DNA of 26,027 nucleotides from Bifiguratus adelaidae (lineage: Eukaryota; Mucoromycota; Endogonomycetes; Endogonales), in the NCBI GenBank assembly GCA_002261195.1, contig MVBO01000180.1, positions 1 to 26,027 on the forward strand, given 5' to 3'. The notes under the pieces are model-generated. The model saw nothing but the letters and a program-made list of their open reading frames with translations, had not been told where the DNA came from and did not search any database. Both the position numbers and the translations under genes were made by a program. How positions within the stretch are numbered: position 1 is the stretch's first letter; each line of letters begins with the position of its first letter. Positions 21,318-26,027 of this stretch are shown here, in pieces.

Positions 21318-21455
21318 TGTGACGACTCGAGGTCGCTACAGATACTGTACAGTAAGTACTGTAAACAGGAAGATTCCTTTTATCTAACGAGATTTTTGGA
21401 ATCTAAATACATTACGTCACACATGGTCTGGCATGCAAATTCGCTAGTGTGCTAC
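21318..21455 (-). repeat. LTR (left, 3' LTR of the minus-strand Ty3/gypsy element)
   Basis: 138 bp, TGTGACGACTCGAGGTCG to ATGCAAATTCGCTAGTGTGCTAC. A direct repeat of 24815-24957, clearly diverged from it. Immediately inward (21456-21471, read on minus) lies a purine-rich tract GAAGGAGAGGATGAG, the expected polypurine tract before a 3' LTR. Three scar units (CTGTA, CAGTA, CTGTA) lie at 21345-21354 and 21359-21363. Confidence 0.8.
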
Positions 21456-24400
21456 CTCATCCTCTCCTTCGAAAGACGTTGTCTCAACTATACAGTAAGT
21501 CAAATCGACACGTCGCTAGACGCACTTTGAGCCTGTTGGTCCAAGAACTGCTGCAATGCCGTCTGCGTTGGTGCTAGTTCCGCTTAATCTGTCCACGTAT
21601 TGTCCTCGGAAGGATACCTTTTCCATTTCACAAGCTACTGTACTGTAATCGCCGGTTGCGCCTTCGGCCTCGCCATCGACGGCCCGCTATGCTTTCGACT
21701 TCCCATTCCAAGTCTTGCGATTCGTCGTCAAACCAGGGGGGAGGCCTAGTGTCGTCAGATTGTAGATCGCTGGTGAAGTAGGGTGTGAGCAAACCTGAAA
21801 TACAGGATGAATGTTCATGTGCGCTGGTGATTCCAATTTTGTAGGCGACAAAGGAAATTTTCTCCTTAACCTCGTAAGGGCCAATGTACAGTAGCTCTGT
21901 GCCTGGTGGTTGATTGACGAGGTGCAATTTGGCTGTAGACAACAGCACGCGGTCTCCTACGCATATTCTTCGTCTTTGCGACTTTGGTCAGCATTCCTCT
22001 TCTGGCGTTCCTGAGTCTTTTTCAAGGCAACCGTTGCGTCTGCAATATTTTGCTGGATAGTGTCTACCGTGGCCTTCGTGGCCGGCACAACAAATAGCTC
22101 GTCCACTCCTACAGCAATTGGCACCAAGGGTAGCTAGCTGTGCAGTCCTCATTTCGAAAGGGGTCTTCAAACTGGACGCTTGTCTTGCCGAATTGTACGC
22201 AAATTCTACCAACGCGATATACTCATCCCAGTCTCTCTGACGTGGGCCAACGAAAAGCTCTTAGCATCTGTTCCATTGTACGGTTAGTGCGCTCCATCTG
22301 CCCATCCGAATTGGGATGGATGGTATGCGGTGCTCATTTTCAGCGTCGTCCCAAGAGACTTGGTAAGGGTTGGCCAAAAGATGTTGGTGAACCGAGGATC
22401 CTATCGCTCACGATGCTCTTAGGCATACCATGGAGGCGGAAGATGTTATTCACAAAGAGGGTGGCGGTATCCTTTGCTGATACGTTCGTTGTCGTCGGGA
22501 TGAAGTGCGCCATTTTGCTTAGACGGTCGAACACCACTAACACTGCATCGTGTCCGTTCTCGTCTTCGGTAATCGTACCACAAAGTCCATAAAGAGATCG
22601 ATCCAATTCTTCTCGGGTATAGGGAGGGGCTGTAACAAACTGGCTGGGTGTGTATTCCATGGTTTGCTTCTTTGACAGATTGCACATCCTTTCACGAAGT
22701 CACGGACTTCGTTCGTCCTCTTCGGCCACCTAAACAGTCTCCGTATCGAGGCCAAAAGTTTACCTTGCCCGAGGTGTCCTAAGAATGGAGTAGCATAATG
22801 TTTCAAGAGAATACGCCGCTTTAAGCTCCTTGTTTGCCGGGATCATGACACAATTGGTCTGCATCGGTAAGCCTTCCACTTTTTAAACGCCTTCCTCATT
22901 CTTCTCTCCTTCCTTCAAAAGATGCCATTGGTCCCCGAAAGCTCGGTCATCCCGTAAAGCCATGCGAATCTGCTCTTTGAAATCGAAATTAACCACGTCA
23001 TAGGTGTTCACCTGCAGCTCGGCTTCTCCTCGGGCCGGCTGGAAGTCGGGTGACGCGAGATGGCGCAGGCAACCACGTTCTGTTTGCCTGGATTGTAAGG
23101 ATCTCGATGTCATATTCGGCGATCAATTTCTGCCAGCGGACCTGTCGACTGCTGAGGTGTGCCTTGGAGGGAAAGTAGATCGACTTGTGGTTGATGTATA
23201 TATCGTGGTTTTTGCGCCGGGGAGGTAAGTTCGCCATTCCCGCAAAGCTAACACAATAGCAAGTAACTCCTTCTCATGAATAGCGTAAGCGTGTCTCGGA
23301 ATCCGTGAGTCTGTGGCTGTGAAACGCGACAGGGCGATATCCATTTGGCCCTCTCTTGCATCAGCGCGGTACCAGTTAAGTATCCGGAGGAGTCGGTGAC
23401 AAGTAGGAATGGTTTCTCGGGGTCCGAAATGGCCAGAACAGGACTCGTTGTGACCGCGTGCTTGACCTCGGCAAATGCTTGTTGACATTCCGGTGACCAG
23501 ACAAACGGTTGCTCTTTCTCTGTGAGATTGGTGAACGGGCTCTTCAGGTGTGCGAAGCCCCAGATGTAACGCCGGTAGTCGTTTGCAAATCCTAGAAAGG
23601 CACGTATTTCCTGGACATCTTTCGGCTCTGGCCATTGCGTACCGGTCTTGGTCTTTTCTGCGTTGACCTGCACCCCGTTTCTCGTAAGGACGTAACCCAG
23701 GTATTGTACCGAGTCGCGAAAGAATTTACATTTGCTCCGTTGTTGCGAATAGCTTCTCCCGCTGCAGAGTGTCAAACACCGTCCGCGAATGCTTTAAATG
23801 GTCTTGCGCGTCCCGTGAGAAAACTAAGATATCGGCAATATAAACCAACACAAATTCCTCAATGTAAGGCGCAAAGATCCTGTTGAATAGGGCCTGGAAT
23901 GTTGCAGGTGCGTTTGTAAGTCCGAAAGGCATTACTAAAAATTCGTACAGGCCATATCGAGTGGTAAAGGTCGCCGCTTTCGGAATATCTTCCTCGTGAA
24001 TGCGGACTTTGTTATAACCCGAAACAAGTCGAGAACGGATAATATCGTGGCGGACGCCAACTGGTACAATAGAGTCTGTATGTGAGGTAAAGGATATGCA
24101 TTGCGAATCGCAACCTTGTTCAGCATTTTGTAGACATGGCATATTCGAAGTGTATCGTCCTTAGCCTTGGTAGTATCGACAAAAGGCATCTTGCAGGAAC
24201 ACAGTATCTCCAAGTAGAAGCAGCAAATCTCAAAATTCGTTCGTATACTTGTTCGGATCTCCGGTTTGCGTGAGAGCCATATAGCGCTGCCTGATCTCGC
24301 GCTAACTGTTGGTAGGTTTAAACTCCGCCTGGAGTTCGTGGCAAAATTTAAGGTTGTGATGCGATTGGCCAGCGACGATATTTGGTGATGAGATCTCCAC

Positions 24401-24814
24401 CAAGTTTGGGCATCCTCGCGCAGCAGAGTTGTTGCCAATCTCAAGGTCATCTGAGAGTCAAGCTCATAGAGGGTCCGCGTATGTTTCGACTTGGAAGGTC
24501 CAGTTCTCGATGGCGACGGCGGATCTCTCTCCTGTATACATGGGTGGTCGGTCCAACTTGAGCTCATTGATCTTGGCGATGGAATTCAATAACGTCTGCA
24601 TATCGAGAGCCTCCATACAGTATTCGATGCCAGATGTTCTTCTCGGGCTGGTACAGCGTCTAGGAAGGGTGCAATCTCGTCAGCGGAGGAATTGTCTCTG
24701 GGTGATCTCTGGGGTGTACTAACCGATTCTTCCGGGGGAACGCGATACAATGAGAAAATATATACACAAGGCAGACTAGGATGAGGCTAGGTGGAGCTAG
24801 TCCGACGCTACCAC

Positions 24815-24957
24815 TGTGACGATTCGAGGTCGTTAGCAGATAAGTAAACAAGAAGGTTCCTTTATCTAATTAAAATTTGGAATCTACTGTAAATACGAAC
24901 GATCTTCTGTACTGTACGTCACACATTGTCAGGCATGCAAATTCGCCGGGTGCTACA
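24815..24957 (-). repeat. LTR (right, 5' LTR of the minus-strand Ty3/gypsy element)
   Basis: 143 bp, TGTGACGATTCGAGGTCG to ATGCAAATTCGCCGGGTGCTACA, with TG...CA ends on either strand. Direct repeat of 21318-21455. It keeps the plain form GATAAGTAAAC at the site where the left LTR has three scar units, but has its own unit CTGTA (24887-24891) at a TA that is plain in the left copy. Next to it inward is the TGGTAGCG primer-binding-site-like sequence. Confidence 0.82.
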
Positions 24958-25793
24958 GTACATGTAGTGTTCCCAACAATACTGTACAATACTGTTGTTG
25001 CCGTAATAGGGATAGAGTAGAATGCTGAGTTTAGAACAATGTATCTTACCAATAAACTCGTCTTGATCAATAGTCTACAGTACAGTACCTTCTACAGTAT
25101 GCCTTACCACGAAAAGTAAAATCTAATGTATAGTCCCTGATCCAGCATCTACAGTAGAACTAGCTACTGTAAAATGAAACCCTAGTTGTACCAAGTTTCT
25201 TGGGTGGCATTTCTTGCCAATCACACTTGCCGATACAGTATTACATATACAGTACTGTGCGATACTGTAGAGCAAAATATCGTATAGTATTGTCCTGTAC
25301 ATGTACTGTAGAACTCGAGGATCAAACCAGAAAGAAACAACGTTCATACAGTATTCTTGGTTCCAGGGTTGGTTATATGGTACAAAATCGTGCGGCGTCA
25401 GATATTGGGTGACCTACGGTGCCACCACAGAGTGCAACAGCATCGTCATTAATGATAGTGCACGCAAAACGAGCTGCCGGGGTAAAGTAGTCACTCCTAC
25501 AGTACTGTAACACAGCAAGTGTGCATAAAGGAAAAAACATTGTGAACGTCTATTATCCATACAGTACAGTACATCGATACAAGCAGCTTACAGTTCAGTA
25601 CTTTCGATAAGATACAGTAGGATACAGTACGATATTTTGGCAATATCGGTACAATGCGTTCAGTATTGATTCGAATTTGATTTGTGTTGAATTACTGTTA
25701 TACAGTGGGGAAAGAACACGTGTAGCACTCTGGCGAAGTTGCATACCAGACAGTGTGTGACGTACAGTACAGTAGATCATTAGTACTGTATTT
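24887..25793. repeat. Dense field of TACAGTA/TACTGTA 7-mers (right block)
   Basis: By hand about 23 copies in 0.9 kb, single and fused, in both orientations, including 25077-25087, 25499-25508, 25560-25571 and 25763-25774. The frames of 60-76 codons here are rich in Tyr, Cys and Val (repeating YCTV, SILYCTV), which is simply the translation of the motif, so none is taken as a gene. The block lies between the right LTR of the gypsy element and the LTR/MITE pair at the window end. Confidence 0.85.
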
Positions 25794-25812
25794 AGATTCC
25801 AAAATTCCATTA
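25721..25812 (+). repeat. LTR relic interrupted by MITE copy B
   Basis: Read on the minus strand it matches the 3' half of the family LTR: TTTTGGAATCTAAATAC, then GTCACACACTGTCTGGTATG and CAACTTCGCCAGAGTGCTACA ending at 25721. The match stops at a TA (25811-25812), where MITE copy B begins. The missing other half would be expected just beyond the right end of the window. Scar units lie inside it (about 25763-25774 and 25784-25790). Confidence 0.7.
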
Positions 25813-26027
25813 CAGTGGCAATCAAAACCGTCCCAAGGATTGCCTAATTTGGCTTTAACCAGCCATTGCGCAACAACCACGCTCAGCTTCGACCTAAGCT
25901 TCCTAATGTATGTAGCCTTGTCCTTTGGCTATCATATGCTCGGTTTACAGCTTCTAGACCTTCTTGTCCGTCACAATTAAACCTAGAAGACGGGCCATTC
26001 CTTGGGACACTTTTGTCCCCGACCCAC
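25813..26027 (-). mobile_element. MITE-like Tc1/mariner-type nonautonomous element, copy B (runs to window end)
   Basis: The inner end reads CAGTGGCAATCAAAACCGTC (continuing CCAAGGATTGCC) right after TA (25811-25812). The outer end, read inward from the window edge, is GTGGGTCGGGGACAAAAGTG (continuing TCCCAAGGAATGG), so the full end should be CAGTGGG... with CA and TA one or a few bases past 26027. Length is therefore about 217 bp, equal to copy A (223 bp) once its extra 5 bp is removed. The interior aligns to copy A over nearly its whole length in inverted orientation. It has no coding capacity. It sits inside an LTR relic, so it is younger than that LTR. Confidence 0.75.

Larger units (their letters stand above)
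18813..21363. repeat. Dense field of TACAGTA/TACTGTA 7-mers (left block)
   Basis: By hand I count more than 50 copies of TACAGTA or TACTGTA in these 2.5 kb (chance expectation about 0.3). They occur singly and as fused arrays that share the TA, for example at 18869-18880, 20101-20115, 20384-20415, 21066-21113, 21248-21286 and 21343-21363. Both orientations are mixed within one array, so it is not a simple tandem pentamer. Comparison of repeat copies (see findings) shows 5-bp gains CTGTA or CAGTA at TA, which matches excision scars of a Tc1/mariner element with CAG ends. No gene is seen in the block. It also contains an LTR fragment (19110-19170), a solo LTR (20553-20689) and a MITE (20691-20913). 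Confidence 0.85.
21318..24957 (-). mobile_element. Ty3/gypsy LTR retrotransposon, old and broken
   Basis: A fossil Metaviridae-type element read on the minus strand, LTR to LTR about 3.6 kb. Parts in order from the right: 5' LTR (24815-24957); a primer-binding-site-like TGGTAGCGTCGG next to it (about 24802-24813); gag-like sequence (about 24280-24570); reverse transcriptase (about 23640-24180, with [12 protein letters not shown]); RNase H (about 23140-23520); integrase with its HHCC region and core (about 22340-22810, with GHLGQGKLL and CAICQRSKP); a C-terminal integrase portion to about 21640; polypurine tract and 3' LTR (21318-21455). It is broken, with at least half a dozen breaks, and cannot make a polyprotein. 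Divergence of the two LTRs (roughly one base in four or five by eye, gaps aside) points to an old insertion. Clear target-site duplications are not visible. Confidence 0.9.

Noticed and set aside
18813-21363. CRISPR-like or tandem satellite array made of TACAGTA units
   Set aside because: Units are 5 bp, spacing is irregular, orientation flips within arrays, and many units are single. The host is a eukaryote.
18813-21363. Simple (TACAG)n microsatellite slippage
   Set aside because: Slippage makes same-orientation runs at a few loci. Here CAG and CTG units alternate and appear as single new 5-bp gains at separate TA sites.
22140-22592. Plus-strand frames over the gypsy element (150 and 97 codons)
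   Set aside because: They are antisense shadows of the integrase and gag regions of the fossil element.
18813-25793. Binding-site cluster (Pumilio-like TGTA elements or a palindromic operator)
   Set aside because: The words do not match TGTANATA, and gain by exact 5-bp insertion at TA in repeat copies is better explained as transposon scars. A secondary role as binding sites cannot be excluded.
18813-26027. Centromere call for the repeat island
   Set aside because: A broken gypsy element and LTR relics are compatible with a centromere, but 7 kb next to active genes is not enough evidence.

Overview
The window comes from a fungus, most likely a basidiomycete. The genes are compact and cut by many introns of about 43-80 nt (24 exons in one tRNA synthetase gene, 12 in a TFIIH subunit gene). 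The Ras protein has the GGGGVGKS P-loop form typical of fungi. All exon models here were made by eye from GT...AG sites, reading phase and family conservation, so single junctions may shift.

Region 1 (1-17262) is ordinary gene-dense euchromatin. It holds the 3' part of a Sac7/Bag7-type RhoGAP gene (+), a small unknown gene (-), a RAS gene (-), a ribosomal L1-domain (Utp30/Cic1/RSL1D1-like) gene (+), an AP-1/Yap-class bZIP gene (+), a mitochondrial isoleucyl-tRNA synthetase gene (+), a Golgi-type PC-esterase/Cas1-like O-acetyltransferase gene (-), a TFIIH subunit TFB2 gene (-), and a DHA2-type 14-TM drug:H+ antiporter gene (+). The genes are housekeeping or regulatory and form no obvious cluster. 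TFB2 and the transporter are head to head with only 66 bp between start codons. The synthetase and the esterase are tail to tail with 93 bp between stops.

Region 2 (about 17263-18810) is a transition with no firm gene, only minus-strand exon-like scraps.

Region 3 (about 18810-26027) is a repeat island. It holds an old, broken Ty3/gypsy element (21318-24957, minus strand) with two short LTRs, three more LTR relics of the same family, two related MITE-like elements of about 220 bp with CAGTGG ends (20691-20913 and 25813-26027+), and a very dense scatter of the 7-mers TACAGTA and TACTGTA. By hand I count about 85 copies after position 17.7 kb and one before it.

The main discovery is what these 7-mers appear to be. 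Comparing repeat copies inside the window shows that they arise by clean 5-bp gains (CTGTA or CAGTA) at TA dinucleotides. The same LTR site is empty in two copies, has one unit in a third and three in a fourth, and a fifth pair of repeats (the MITEs) shows the same thing. TA-CAG-TA / TA-CTG-TA is the canonical excision scar of Tc1/mariner transposons whose ends begin CAG (known for Sleeping Beauty), and the MITEs here begin exactly with CAG next to TA. The island therefore looks like a dense fossil record of cut-and-paste transposition, often re-targeting TA sites inside earlier scars. No Tc1/mariner transposase gene lies in the window, so its source must be elsewhere.
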